43,572 bases of DNA from Thermoclostridium caenicola. Its GTDB lineage: Bacteria; Bacillota; Clostridia; DSM-8532. Within the stretch, counting starts at the first letter, position 1; every line of letters begins with the position of its first letter. The position numbers were made by a program, and so were the translations under genes. Below the pieces are notes generated by a model that did no database searches, had not been told where the DNA came from, and worked only from the letters and a program-made list of their open reading frames with translations. Shown here piece after piece: positions 7,579-16,378 of the stretch. The stretch spans positions 1 through 43,572 of the forward strand of contig NZ_FQZP01000017.1 in the NCBI RefSeq assembly GCF_900142095.1. The letters are read 5' to 3'.

Positions 7579-8547
7579 ATGCTGAAAAAGGTTAGCGGGA
7601 AGCTTTTGCTGTTTATTGTGTTCATATCCGTTGCCCTCATCGCTTTACTGGGATATATCGAACTGTTCTATCGTGTCCAGAAATCAAGCAACACCCCAAG
7701 AAAATTCGGCGCAACCTACATGACCATGAACAATCCATACTTCTCGATACTTAACGGCGGCATCAACGAGGTGGTGGAGGCAAACGGGGATTTCTTAATC
7801 ACCAGAGATCCTGCCCAGGATCAGGAAAAACAGAACAGCCAGATATATGAGATGATCGAGGAAGGGGTTGCGGCCATTTTTCTGAACCCCGTTGACTGGA
7901 AAAAAGTCGAACCTGCTCTGATTGCCTGCAAGGAAGCGGGTATTCCCGTATTTAACGTAGACACCATGGTTTACGACAAGGAATATGTCGTATCCATCAT
8001 TGCATCGGACAACTATAATGCCGGAGTCCAGTGCGCCCTGGACATGATGTCAAAGCTGGACTCCGCGGAAATTGTCATATTGGACCAGCCCATCATCAAC
8101 TCCATTACCCAAAGGGTGCAGGGGTTCCTGGATACCATTAAGGGGAATGACAATTACAAAGTCGTCGTCCAGAAAGCCGCCGGCGGGGAACTGGAGATTG
8201 CGATGGAAGTGATGGATGACATTATCGAATCCGGAGTATCCTTCAATGTGGTATTGGGAGGCAACGATCCGACGGCTTTGGGCGCGCTGGCTGCGCTGGC
8301 ATCCCATCATATGACCGGCGATATTCTCATATACGGCATTGACGGCTCTCCCGACGGAAAAATGATGATCAAGGAAGGATACCTGGAAGGCACGAGCGCC
8401 CAGTATCCCCATCAAATGGGAAAGATTGCGGCGGAAGTGGCCTATGCGTATTTAAACGGGGAAGAAATCGAGACAAACATCGTTGTTCCGGTGACTCTGA
8501 TAACAAAAGAAAACCTGGATGAGTTTTCAATTGACGGATGGCAATAA
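7579..8547 (+). CDS. Membrane-anchored sugar-binding protein, paralogue of the transporter's binding protein; probable sensor
   Basis: The protein is 322 residues. An N-terminal hydrophobic segment (about residues 9-31) has no lipobox Cys and no evident cleavage site, so the protein is likely held in the membrane with its binding domain outside. The domain matches the lipoprotein at 3838 closely in order and sequence: NPYF, LITRDPAQD, AAIFLNPVDW, AGIPVFNVDT, SDNYNAG, GGNDPTALGALAA, LIYGIDGSPD and a C-terminal DGWQ. It sits directly before a histidine kinase gene. This arrangement resembles the known XylFII-LytS xylose sensing complex of Clostridium, in which a non-lipidated binding protein signals to a kinase. 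A sensing role is inferred. The ATG at 7579 has only a modest site (AGAGG, about ten bases upstream). Confidence 0.88.
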   Translation: MLKKVSGKLLLFIVFISVALIALLGYIELFYRVQKSSNTPRKFGATYMTMNNPYFSILNGGINEVVEANGDFLITRDPAQDQEKQNSQIYEMIEEGVAAIFLNPVDWKKVEPALIACKEAGIPVFNVDTMVYDKEYVVSIIASDNYNAGVQCALDMMSKLDSAEIVILDQPIINSITQRVQGFLDTIKGNDNYKVVVQKAAGGELEIAMEVMDDIIESGVSFNVVLGGNDPTALGALAALASHHMTGDILIYGIDGSPDGKMMIKEGYLEGTSAQYPHQMGKIAAEVAYAYLNGEEIETNIVVPVTLITKENLDEFSIDGWQ

Positions 8548-8571
8548 GGCGATTTGATCGAAGGGCGGTTT

Positions 8572-9891
8572 ATGCAGGCGAAAAAGTTTACATATTTTAA
8601 AGTATTGCTGATAGCCATCAACTTAATAGCTGTACTGTTTGTAACCGCATTCATCTATATCACCACCCAGAAGATATGCAATAACTTTATTGCAAGGGAA
8701 TTTCTCGGCAGTGTCAGTGCTTTGCCGTGGAAGCCGTACGTCAATATTTACCTGTCGGTCGGCTTGTTCGGCATACTGATATTGACTTTTATTGTCCGTG
8801 AATTCATCTATCCGAACAACGGCAGGATAGTATACCTTACACTGCTTATCGATTTTATCCTCAGTATTGTCATTGTCTCTGTTCTGAATTTTAACTATAA
8901 CGGAATACTTTTCCTTGTCATTGCCAATATCATCGCCTATACAAAGGGGACAAGGGGAAAGTATGTCCTGATGTTTATCTCGGTTCTGAGTATTGTTATT
9001 ACTGATTATGAGATGCTCTCAATCAATTTCAGGCTGTACTCCATCAACGATTATATCAGCTTTTATGATGCCATGACGCAGCAGTACCTGCTGGGATTCT
9101 ACAACATCGTTGTTTCTACCAATATACTGATTTTTATTGTCTATTGCATCTATGTGATCCAAAACCAGAGAGGAACCATCGATGAGGTCAACAGCCTGTA
9201 CGAGCAGCTGAGAAAGGCCAATGAGGACCTGCAGAAAGCCAATGAGCAGCTCAAGGAGTATTCCAGGCTCATGGAAAAGATGGGTGAAACAAAGGAACGC
9301 AACCGCCTTGCAAGGGAAATCCATGACACCATAGGGCATACCCTCACCGGCATATCGGCGGGGATTGACGCATGCATTACCATGGTTGAAAAAAATCCTC
9401 AGGAAACCAAAAAGCAGCTTGAGATGATCTCAAAAGTGACAAGGGAAGGCATCAATGAAATACGCCGATCGGTGAATAAGCTTAGGCCCGACGCCCTGGA
9501 AAGGCTGAATCTGGAGTCGGCCATTCATCAGATGATCATTGAAACCGAATTGATGACAAACACCCATGTGTACTTTGAAACCGATGTCAATCTGCATTTT
9601 GCCCCGGATGAAGAAGATGCCATATACCGGGTCATACAGGAAAGCCTGACCAACGCCATCCGCCATGGCAAAGCCTCTCAGATATGGGTAAACATCAAAA
9701 GCGGGGAAGGTGAAATAATACTTACAGTCAGGGACAACGGCATCGGCTGTAAGGATATGAAAAAAGGATTTGGTACAAGGCATATCATGGAAAGAATAAA
9801 AATGCTCAATGGTACTGTTGAATTTGACGGTACGAATGGTTTCACGGTAACTGCGCGGATACCGATAAGGTGGGGTGAGGAATATGATTAA
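8572..9891 (+). CDS. Sensor histidine kinase, HisKA_3 (NarX/DesK) type
   Basis: The protein is 439 residues. About six hydrophobic spans (near 9-31, 57-78, 86-106, 111-124, 130-146 and 176-196) are joined by short loops; the longest outer loops are near 30 residues, so there is no extracellular ligand domain. A coiled coil (about 202-240, rich in NEDLQKANEQLKE) leads to the H-box ERNRLAREIHDTIGH with His251. The HATPase_c domain follows, with N-box YRVIQESLTNAIRHG and G-box DNGIGCKDMKKGFGTRHI. It should phosphorylate the regulator encoded next, which starts within its last codons (8-bp overlap). Because the kinase lacks its own sensor domain and follows an anchored binding protein, that protein is the probable signal input. 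The start at 8572 follows AAGGGCGG. Confidence 0.93.
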   Translation: MQAKKFTYFKVLLIAINLIAVLFVTAFIYITTQKICNNFIAREFLGSVSALPWKPYVNIYLSVGLFGILILTFIVREFIYPNNGRIVYLTLLIDFILSIVIVSVLNFNYNGILFLVIANIIAYTKGTRGKYVLMFISVLSIVITDYEMLSINFRLYSINDYISFYDAMTQQYLLGFYNIVVSTNILIFIVYCIYVIQNQRGTIDEVNSLYEQLRKANEDLQKANEQLKEYSRLMEKMGETKERNRLAREIHDTIGHTLTGISAGIDACITMVEKNPQETKKQLEMISKVTREGINEIRRSVNKLRPDALERLNLESAIHQMIIETELMTNTHVYFETDVNLHFAPDEEDAIYRVIQESLTNAIRHGKASQIWVNIKSGEGEIILTVRDNGIGCKDMKKGFGTRHIMERIKMLNGTVEFDGTNGFTVTARIPIRWGEEYD

Positions 9892-10564
9892 AGTATTGGT
9901 TGCTGATGACCAGGAACTCATTCGTACAAGCCTGCAGATTGTCCTGAATAACCAGGAGAACATCGTGGTCACCGATGTTGTTGCAAACGGGCAGGAAGTT
10001 ATCCAAAGCATACGTAAAAAAAGACCCGATGTCATCCTGATGGATATCCGCATGCCCAAGATGGACGGCGTGCAGTGCACCAAGATCATCAAAGAAAACT
10101 ATCCCGATATCAAAATCATCATATTGACGACCTTTGATGACGACGAATATGTCTATAACGCCTTGAAATACGGCGCGAGCGGCTATCTTCTGAAAGGCGC
10201 TTCAATAGATGAACTGGTAAAAGCAATCCATACGGTATACAGCGGCAGGGCGATGATCAATCCCGACATCGCAACCAAGGTGGTCAAATTATTCTCTCAG
10301 ATGGCCAAGGGCTATTATCCCATTGAGGTAGGCAAACAGGACATAGAGGAATTGACAAAGACCGAATGGAAGATCATTGAACAGGTTGTTTACGGGCTTT
10401 CCAACAAGGAAATCGCCGATACGCTCAACTTGTCCGAGGGAACGGTTAGAAATTACCTCAGCACCATATTGAGCAAACTGAAATTAAGGGACAGGACCCA
10501 GCTTGCCATCTGGGCGATCCAGTCAGGCGTTGGGAAAGTAAAGATGGAGCATCACTATGAGTAG
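9884..10564 (+). CDS. Response regulator, NarL/LuxR type
   Basis: The protein is 226 residues. The N-terminal receiver has Asp8-Asp9, phospho-acceptor Asp54 in ILMDIRMPKMDG, Thr82/Thr83 and Lys104. The C-terminal LuxR-type helix-turn-helix (about residues 163-226) reads LTKTEWKIIEQVVYGLSNKEIADTLNLSEGTVRNYLS. Overlap of 8 bp with the kinase gene upstream and 8 bp with the next gene downstream indicates coupled translation of all three. It most likely activates the sugar locus. No binding site could be identified, and nothing else in the window is an obvious target. Confidence 0.95.
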   Translation: MIKVLVADDQELIRTSLQIVLNNQENIVVTDVVANGQEVIQSIRKKRPDVILMDIRMPKMDGVQCTKIIKENYPDIKIIILTTFDDDEYVYNALKYGASGYLLKGASIDELVKAIHTVYSGRAMINPDIATKVVKLFSQMAKGYYPIEVGKQDIEELTKTEWKIIEQVVYGLSNKEIADTLNLSEGTVRNYLSTILSKLKLRDRTQLAIWAIQSGVGKVKMEHHYE

Positions 10565-11867
10565 GCGCAAATACATAATCATAACAGCCATATTGGCTGT
10601 GCTGGCACTTGCTTCAGGTTTATATTTCCATGCCGGGACCCGGACCATTGTTCTTGAATTCGGGATGTTTGCCGGCAGCAATTGGGATGTGGCCAATGCC
10701 AACAGCTATGTCATTATTGACAAGGCCATCCAGCTGTTCGAGCAGAAGCATAAAAATGTGAAAATTCATTATTACAGCGGCATTCTCAAGGACGATTACT
10801 CGGAATGGCTTTCCAAGCAGGTGCTGCTTGGGAAAACCCCAGATGTCTTTATGATACTGTCGGACGATTTCAACCAGTTTGCTTCGCTGGGAATATTAAA
10901 GAGCCTGGATGAACTGATAGAAAAAGATGCATCCTTTGACAGAGACAAATATTTCAAAACGGCCCTGATATCGGGCGAATACCATGGCATTCAATATGCG
11001 CTTCCCTATGAAACGGTTCCCACCCTGATGTTTGTCAACAAGACGCTGCTTGAAAAGGAAGGAATCGGTGTGCCAAGCAGCGACTGGACATGGGATGATC
11101 TGTACGATATATGCCAAAAAGTCACAAAGGATATCGACGGCGACGGGATTCTGGACCAGTTCGGCATCTATAATTACGATTGGCTGGATGCGGCATGCAC
11201 CAACGGAGCCGCCCTGTTTGATGAAGATGACATGAAAATCGATCTTTCCGATGATAAAGTGGTGGATGCCGTAAAGTTTATCAAAATGCTGTATGATCTG
11301 AACAATAAACAGAATGTTACGCAGGAGGACTTCGACAAGGGAAATGTCGTGTTTATGCCCCTTTCCTTTGCGGAGTACCGGACGTACAAGACCTATCCGT
11401 ACAAGATCAAGAAGTATCTTAATTTCCAATGGGACTGCATCACGTTTCCGGCCGGCAAGGACGGCGGGAACATCTCCGAAGTCAATACGCTCTTGATGGG
11501 GATAAGCAGCAAAACGGCCCATGAAGAGCTGGCCTGGGAGTTTCTGAAGCTCCTGACCTATGATGAGGAAATCCAGATGGATATCTTCCGGTATTCCCAG
11601 GGCGCATCGGTATTGAAAAAGGTGACCAGCTCAAGGGAAGCCGAGTTGATCCTGCAGGAAGACATGGAAGAAAGCGAAAAGGTTATCGACAAAGTCCTGC
11701 TGAGCAGGGTGATCGAGGAAGGGACCGTCGCTCCCAAAATCCTGAAATACAACGAGGCCATTGCCATAGCCAACGGGGGCATCCAGGAGATCATCCGATA
11801 TGATAAGAATGTCGAAAGTTCCCTGAAGATACTGGAAAGAAGGATCAATCAATATCTGAAACAATAA
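10557..11867 (+). CDS. Orphan family-1 extracellular solute-binding protein, membrane-anchored
   Basis: The protein is 436 residues and belongs to the SBP_bac_1 family (maltose-binding type), which normally serves CUT1 importers. The N-terminus has one hydrophobic span (about 5-24) without a lipobox Cys, so it is probably anchored rather than released. Typical features are LFEQKHKNVKIHYYSG, the GKTPDVFMI strand, YALPYETVPTLMFVNKTLLEKEGI, and a late AWEFLKLLTYDEEIQ segment. No CUT1 permeases are nearby, and the only transporter here is of the CUT2 type. Its start codon lies within the regulator gene (8-bp overlap), which ties it to the two-component system. An accessory sensor for a second ligand is the best guess; a transporter subunit working with permeases elsewhere is the alternative. 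Confidence 0.87.
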   Translation: MSRRKYIIITAILAVLALASGLYFHAGTRTIVLEFGMFAGSNWDVANANSYVIIDKAIQLFEQKHKNVKIHYYSGILKDDYSEWLSKQVLLGKTPDVFMILSDDFNQFASLGILKSLDELIEKDASFDRDKYFKTALISGEYHGIQYALPYETVPTLMFVNKTLLEKEGIGVPSSDWTWDDLYDICQKVTKDIDGDGILDQFGIYNYDWLDAACTNGAALFDEDDMKIDLSDDKVVDAVKFIKMLYDLNNKQNVTQEDFDKGNVVFMPLSFAEYRTYKTYPYKIKKYLNFQWDCITFPAGKDGGNISEVNTLLMGISSKTAHEELAWEFLKLLTYDEEIQMDIFRYSQGASVLKKVTSSREAELILQEDMEESEKVIDKVLLSRVIEEGTVAPKILKYNEAIAIANGGIQEIIRYDKNVESSLKILERRINQYLKQ

Positions 11868-11889
11868 AAAGCAGGAGGAGGTGGGGGCT

Positions 11890-12486
11890 ATGGAAAGGGG
11901 CATTTCAATAGCAGGCACCATAACGGTGGACTATAACAAAGTCATCGATCGCTATGCCGAGAAGGGCATGTTAAGCAATATCCTGTCATGCACAAGAAGT
12001 GTGGGCGGCTGTGTGCCCAACACCCTTATCAACCTTTCAAGGATGGATCCTGCCATTCCGCTTTATGCCTACGGCGGCATCGGCAACGATGAAAACGGTG
12101 AGTTCGTATTAAGCGTTCTTAAGGCACACGGGATTCACACAGAGGGCATCAAAGTATTTGACGGGGAACTGACCGCGTTTACTGACTGCATGACCGTCGA
12201 ATCTACGGGGGAGAGGACCTTCTTTTTTGCCAGGGGCGTGAGCAGGCGTTTTTCCATGGAAGATATGGATTTTGACGCCATTGAAACGGATATGTTCCAT
12301 ATGGGATATGCGCTGCTGATGGAACCTTTTGACAGGGAAGAGGGTGAGGAATTATGCTGGTCAATTTACAGGCAGTTATGGCTTATGCCGAAAAAAATCG
12401 CTGCGCGGTCGCAGCCTTCAATACCCCTAATCTGGAAAGCATTATGGCCGTCTTGCAGAATGCTGAAACTTATCAGGTTCCGGTGA
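11890..12486 (+). pseudogene. Truncated PfkB-family sugar kinase (N-terminal half only)
   Basis: The first about 153 residues are a clear PfkB/ribokinase-type N-terminal half: the opening strand GISIAGTITVDY, SVGGCVPNTLINLSRM (the substrate-binding GG...N block near residues 38-51), YGGIGNDENGEFV, and a middle strand with FHMGYALLMEPFDREEGE. After about residue 153 (base 12348) similarity stops and the frame runs as junk through the start of the aldolase gene, which is in another frame. The family is normally about 300-340 residues. The missing half carries the ATP site and the catalytic Asp of the GAGD motif, so no kinase activity is expected. The start at 11890 follows GGAGGAGGTGG. An internal deletion that joined the kinase to the aldolase leader is the simplest explanation; an assembly error cannot be excluded. 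Confidence 0.82.
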
Positions 12487-13205
12487 TCATTGCCCATGCA
12501 CAGGTCCATGAAAGCGTGATGCCCCTGGAAACCATTGGCCCCATCATGGTGCTTTGCGCCCAAAAAGCCAGGGTTCCGGTATGCGTTCACCTGGATCACG
12601 GGGAATCGCTGGATTATATCGAAAAAGCTTTGGAGCTGGGATTTACTTCGGTGATGTATGACGGTTCAAGGCTTGCTTTTGATGAAAATGTGGAGAATAC
12701 CCTGAAGGTGGTCAGGATGGTCAGAAAATGCGGCGCAGGCATCGAAGCTGAAATCGGGGTAATGGGTTCGGGTTCCCACAGCAGTGAAGGTGCCGGTGAA
12801 AAAAAGGGGGTTTATACCGAGCCCGAAGTGGCAAAAAGGTTTGTGGAAATGACGCATATCGATGCCCTTGCCGCTTCTTTCGGGACAGTCCATGGCATCT
12901 ATACGGAAAAACCCAACCTGGATTTTGAGCGGATCGGGAAAATCAAGGAACTGACCCGAATTCCCCTGGTCATGCACGGCGGTTCGGGCCTGAGCCGTGA
13001 AGATTACATGGCGGCAATCAACAAGGGCATCCGCAAGATCAACTACTACACTTATATGTCAAAAGCGGCTGTGCATGCGGCCAGGGAACTGCTTGACGGA
13101 AAGGAAAGCGTACTGTTCCACGATGTTGCCCTCGCCGCGCTGGAAGCCATGAAAAAGGATTCCGAAAAAGCGATGAAAGTCTTCTATGGCAATGTTCTGG
13201 GCTGA
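12354..13205 (+). CDS. Class II fructose/tagatose-bisphosphate aldolase family protein
   Basis: The protein is 283 residues, normal for the family, a zinc-dependent TIM barrel. Visible active-site parts are HLDHGES (Asp81 catalytic, His82 zinc), FGTVHGIY (His180 zinc) and VMHGGSGL (His208 zinc plus phosphate-binding Gly/Ser). The usual KINVNTE phosphate/substrate strand reads KINYYTYM, so the substrate may differ from fructose bisphosphate. It would cleave a ketose phosphate into dihydroxyacetone phosphate and an aldehyde in the cytoplasm. The start has GGGTGAGG upstream, which overlaps the end of the truncated kinase. With the isomerase downstream it forms the catabolic end of the locus. Confidence 0.92.
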   Translation: MLVNLQAVMAYAEKNRCAVAAFNTPNLESIMAVLQNAETYQVPVIIAHAQVHESVMPLETIGPIMVLCAQKARVPVCVHLDHGESLDYIEKALELGFTSVMYDGSRLAFDENVENTLKVVRMVRKCGAGIEAEIGVMGSGSHSSEGAGEKKGVYTEPEVAKRFVEMTHIDALAASFGTVHGIYTEKPNLDFERIGKIKELTRIPLVMHGGSGLSREDYMAAINKGIRKINYYTYMSKAAVHAARELLDGKESVLFHDVALAALEAMKKDSEKAMKVFYGNVLG

Positions 13206-13265
13206 ATTGTCCGGGAAAGCCTGAGTCCCGAATCGAAATGGCATGAAAGAAAGGGTGTGTGATCC

Positions 13266-13949
13266 ATGAAACGTTCGGAGATCAACAGGATTATTCAGGA
13301 CGGCATCGAATTTTTCAAGGCACACCATTTTGCATTGCCTCCCTTTGCTTTCTGGTCTCCCGAAGAATGGCGCTCCAGGGGGAAGGAGTATGACGAAATC
13401 AGGGATAACCACCTGGGATGGGATATCACCGATTTCGGAAGCGGGGATTATCAGCATACGGGTTTGTTCCTTTTCACCTTGCGAAACGGAAATATCAACA
13501 TACCCAAATACCGGAAGACCTATGCCGAAAAAATCATGATTGTAGGTGAAAGCCAGGTTACCCCGTTCCATTTCCACTGGAAAAAGACCGAGGATATCAT
13601 CAACCGTGGCGGCGGGAACCTGATGATTCGGCTGTTTAACGCAACAAGTGACGGGGAATTTGCAAATACTCCGGTAACGGTACATAGCGATGGAAGGGAA
13701 TACCAGGTACCGGCAGGTGCAACCATAAAACTGGTGCCCGGAGAAAGCATCACCCTCTATCCCGGCCAATACCATTCGTTCTGGGGAGAACCCGGCAAGG
13801 GCCGCGTACTGGTTGGCGAAGTTTCGGAGTGCAATGACGATTACACCGACAACCGCTTCCATGAGGAAATCGGAAGGTTCCCGACCATTGAGGAAGACGA
13901 GCCGCCCCTGTATTATCTTGTGAATGATTATCCGGAAGCATCCGAATAG
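13266..13949 (+). CDS. D-lyxose/D-mannose isomerase family protein (cupin fold)
   Basis: The protein is 227 residues, matching the D-lyxose ketol-isomerase family (PF07385). The metal site is visible: His102 and His104 in TPFHFHWKKTED, Glu109 in the same block, and His170 in LYPGQYHSFWGE. Known members convert D-lyxose to D-xylulose and D-mannose to D-fructose using Mn2+. Preceded by AAAGGGTGTG, it is the last gene of the sugar locus and is closed by a terminator. Its place suggests that the imported sugar is lyxose, mannose or a related aldose, but this is inferred from family membership. Confidence 0.92.
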   Translation: MKRSEINRIIQDGIEFFKAHHFALPPFAFWSPEEWRSRGKEYDEIRDNHLGWDITDFGSGDYQHTGLFLFTLRNGNINIPKYRKTYAEKIMIVGESQVTPFHFHWKKTEDIINRGGGNLMIRLFNATSDGEFANTPVTVHSDGREYQVPAGATIKLVPGESITLYPGQYHSFWGEPGKGRVLVGEVSECNDDYTDNRFHEEIGRFPTIEEDEPPLYYLVNDYPEASE

Positions 13950-13965
13950 GACTTCATTCTGACAT

Positions 13966-14013
13966 AAAAAAGGGTTGCCCCGAAAGCAGCATAACTCCGG
14001 GATAGCCTTTTTT
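13966..14013. terminator. Bidirectional terminator between the sugar locus and the chemoreceptor gene
   Basis: AAAAAAGG...CCCG (13966-13982) pairs imperfectly with CCGGG...CCTTTTTT (13997-14013). A and T runs on the outer sides serve both converging genes. Confidence 0.75.
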
Positions 14014-14035
14014 GGTTTTGCATACGTCGATGTCC

Positions 14036-16117
14036 TTATACCCTGAACACCGACACAGCCTCCATGAGCTTGTCTGCGCTTTCCTTCACCGTCTTGACCT
14101 GCTCCAGCACTTCGCTTGCCCTGGAGGCCACCAGGTTTGCTTCATTGGCCATATCCATGGTATCGGAAGCACCGTCCACGGCCGCCTGCGAAACATCGTT
14201 GATGGCCTTGAGGATGCTCTGGACCGAAGCGTAAAGCTGTTCGGAAGTGGCGCTGAATTCGGTAACCATATCGTCAATCATGCGGGCATCCCTGTTGTAC
14301 TGCTCGCCCGTCTGTACCAGCATGTCATAGTCTTTCGCAACCTTATTGTCCAGGAATTGCAACACTTGCTCGGAGCATTCGGACAGGTGCTGCACCGACT
14401 CCAGGACCTGCTGGGTCACGTTTTGGATCTCTGTGGCGGTTTCCTTGGAATTCTCGGCCAGTTTCCGGATCTCTTCAGCCACAACCGCAAAGCCCCTGCC
14501 CGATTCGCCTGCCTGCGCGGCTTCTATGGAAGCGTTCAGGGCCAGCAGGTTGGTTTGGGTGGCTATCTCCAGGATGGCGTCCGAGAGCAGGTGGATGCGC
14601 TCAACGGCCCTGGATTTCTCGATGGCCTCCCTGAGCTTGGCCGAATTGTTCCTGCGGATGTCCTGGGCGCTTCTCTGGGATTCCTCTGCGTTGTGCTTCA
14701 ACTCCTGTGCCCTGTGGCTCACTTCGCTGGCTGATTCCGCCCCTTCCTGGGCTTTATGGGCAATTGATTCTATGGCGGCCTCGATTTCGGTAGTGGTGGC
14801 GTTCATCTCTTCAGCCATGGCCGATGTTTCCTGCATTTTTGAAGACAGGGCCTGTGTGATGGAGGCGATGACATGGATTTCCTCGGTCAGTTTGGCCATG
14901 TTTTCGCCGGTTACCGAATTGGCGTGATCCACGCTCCTGGCTTCCTGGACAACTTTCCGGATGATTTCGGCCACATTGTCGTTAATCTTTTTGAATCCCC
15001 TGGCCAGGGCGCCTATCTCATCGCGCCGGCTGGCATATTTATCATTTGTCATGGGCGTAAAGTTACCTTCGGACATGGTCAGGCACTGATTTGTTAAATC
15101 TGTAACAGGCTTGGATATATTTTTTCCCATGAAGAAGGCTACCAATATGCCGGCGATCAGGAAGAAACCGGATATACCCAGGGTTGCGCTTTTCAGCTTA
15201 CCCAGTGAGGCCATGAATTCATCCTGGTCTACCGATATGGCAATAGACCAGCCATAGCCTGGAATGGGCGCAAAACCGGTCAGTTTGGTGATGCCGTTGT
15301 ACTTGTATGTATCAAAGCCTGTTTGCCCTTCGGTCATTTTTTTCTGCACATCGGCAAAATTCTCGAATCCCAGATCATTGCCGTCCAGTTCCCTGATGGT
15401 TGCGGAGGTCATGCTGTCCACATCATCTGATGAAAGAACCTGGGTGGCTCCGGTTGTGGCGTCTGCCGAACGGTTTGTGATGATGCCCAGCAAAAGTTGT
15501 GTATCCGCATGGGCGATGGTTCGCCCCTGCCTGTTGATGATGAAGGCTTCGCCCGTCTGTCCAAATTCGATCCGCCGGGCGAACTCGCTGAGTTCCAGTC
15601 CGTCACGGATGGCCATCAGCACGCCTGAAACAGCATTATTGGCCATCACCGGAACAGCGTAGGTCATCACGATATCGGTTCCGCCGCTTTCGCGGTGCGG
15701 ATCGGAGACGACGCTCCTTCCCGAGAGCGCTGCCTGGAACAGGGGATCGTCTTTCATGTCCAGGATATCGCCGGTGTTAGTGACAGCCTTTCCGTTCCTG
15801 TCGATCAGGATCATCCGGAGATGTCCTGCCCTCTTGGATTCCTCATCCAATGCTGATATAATGTTGCTGTAATCGTCATCGGATAATGCTTTGCTGATTG
15901 TATCCAATGAGGCTACCAGACTCAGTACATTGAGATGGCTATGGATGCTGTCTTCAATGGTTAATGCTGCTTCGGTTGCGAATTTGGGCATGGTTTCGTC
16001 AAGAACGCTGTTCAGCGCCCTGGCCGACGTTATATAGGATGCCGACCCAAGGCCCATGCCGATAAACAGGATCAGGATGCTGAACGATACGATGATACGT
16101 GAGCTGATACTTCTCAC
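14036..16117 (-). CDS. Methyl-accepting chemotaxis protein with double Cache domain
   Basis: The protein is 693 residues from a GTG at 16117. This start is chosen because GAAGGGGGG lies upstream and the first membrane span begins a few residues in; an upstream ATG at 16201 would fall at the predicted transcript start. Order: span 1 (about 8-28), extracellular dCache_1-like domain (about 30-300, ending in [12 protein letters not shown]), span 2 (about 310-332), HAMP linker, then the long signalling coiled coil. The tip reads [43 protein letters not shown], the CheA/CheW contact. It senses a small molecule outside and controls the flagellar motor. No C-terminal CheR-binding pentapeptide is seen. 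It stands alone, convergent with the sugar locus; whether it responds to the same sugar is unknown. Confidence 0.94.
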   Translation of the reverse strand: MRSISSRIIVSFSILILFIGMGLGSASYITSARALNSVLDETMPKFATEAALTIEDSIHSHLNVLSLVASLDTISKALSDDDYSNIISALDEESKRAGHLRMILIDRNGKAVTNTGDILDMKDDPLFQAALSGRSVVSDPHRESGGTDIVMTYAVPVMANNAVSGVLMAIRDGLELSEFARRIEFGQTGEAFIINRQGRTIAHADTQLLLGIITNRSADATTGATQVLSSDDVDSMTSATIRELDGNDLGFENFADVQKKMTEGQTGFDTYKYNGITKLTGFAPIPGYGWSIAISVDQDEFMASLGKLKSATLGISGFFLIAGILVAFFMGKNISKPVTDLTNQCLTMSEGNFTPMTNDKYASRRDEIGALARGFKKINDNVAEIIRKVVQEARSVDHANSVTGENMAKLTEEIHVIASITQALSSKMQETSAMAEEMNATTTEIEAAIESIAHKAQEGAESASEVSHRAQELKHNAEESQRSAQDIRRNNSAKLREAIEKSRAVERIHLLSDAILEIATQTNLLALNASIEAAQAGESGRGFAVVAEEIRKLAENSKETATEIQNVTQQVLESVQHLSECSEQVLQFLDNKVAKDYDMLVQTGEQYNRDARMIDDMVTEFSATSEQLYASVQSILKAINDVSQAAVDGASDTMDMANEANLVASRASEVLEQVKTVKESADKLMEAVSVFRV

Positions 16118-16200
16118 AGAGCCGTTCCCCCCTTCGCAGGTACATGAATGGTGTAAGTCTGTTGCAATACCATTTTTAAATACGAGTACAATCAAATACA

Positions 16201-16230
16201 ATTATAATTGATATAATAAGTTCGACGCAA
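16201..16230 (-). promoter_or_regulatory. Possible promoter of the dCache chemoreceptor gene
   Basis: On the minus strand TTGCGT (16230-16225) and TATAAT (16206-16201) have 18-bp spacing. The -10 is perfect and the -35 keeps only TTG. It would start the message near 16194, supporting the GTG at 16117 as start codon. Confidence 0.4.
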
Positions 16231-16281
16231 TTAAAGAATATCCTTGTTGCAGTTTTAAGGTTTTTGTCATAATATTTATGA

Positions 16282-16309
16282 TATTGTTTTTCAGCGAAGA
16301 GGCCGATAT
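16282..16309 (+). promoter_or_regulatory. Possible sigma-D (motility) type promoter before the GGDEF-EAL gene
   Basis: GCCGATAT at 16302-16309 is identical to the -10 element of sigma-D/sigma-28 promoters. The -35 position 16 bp upstream reads TATT rather than TAAA, a two-of-four match. It lies about 70 bp before the start codon of a c-di-GMP protein and beside a chemoreceptor gene, a sensible setting for motility control. Confidence 0.45.
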
Positions 16310-16378
16310 TATCTATAGTTTAGCTGAGTCCTTGCCATATACATAAAGATAAAAGGGTTCATTCAAGGTGAGACCGAC

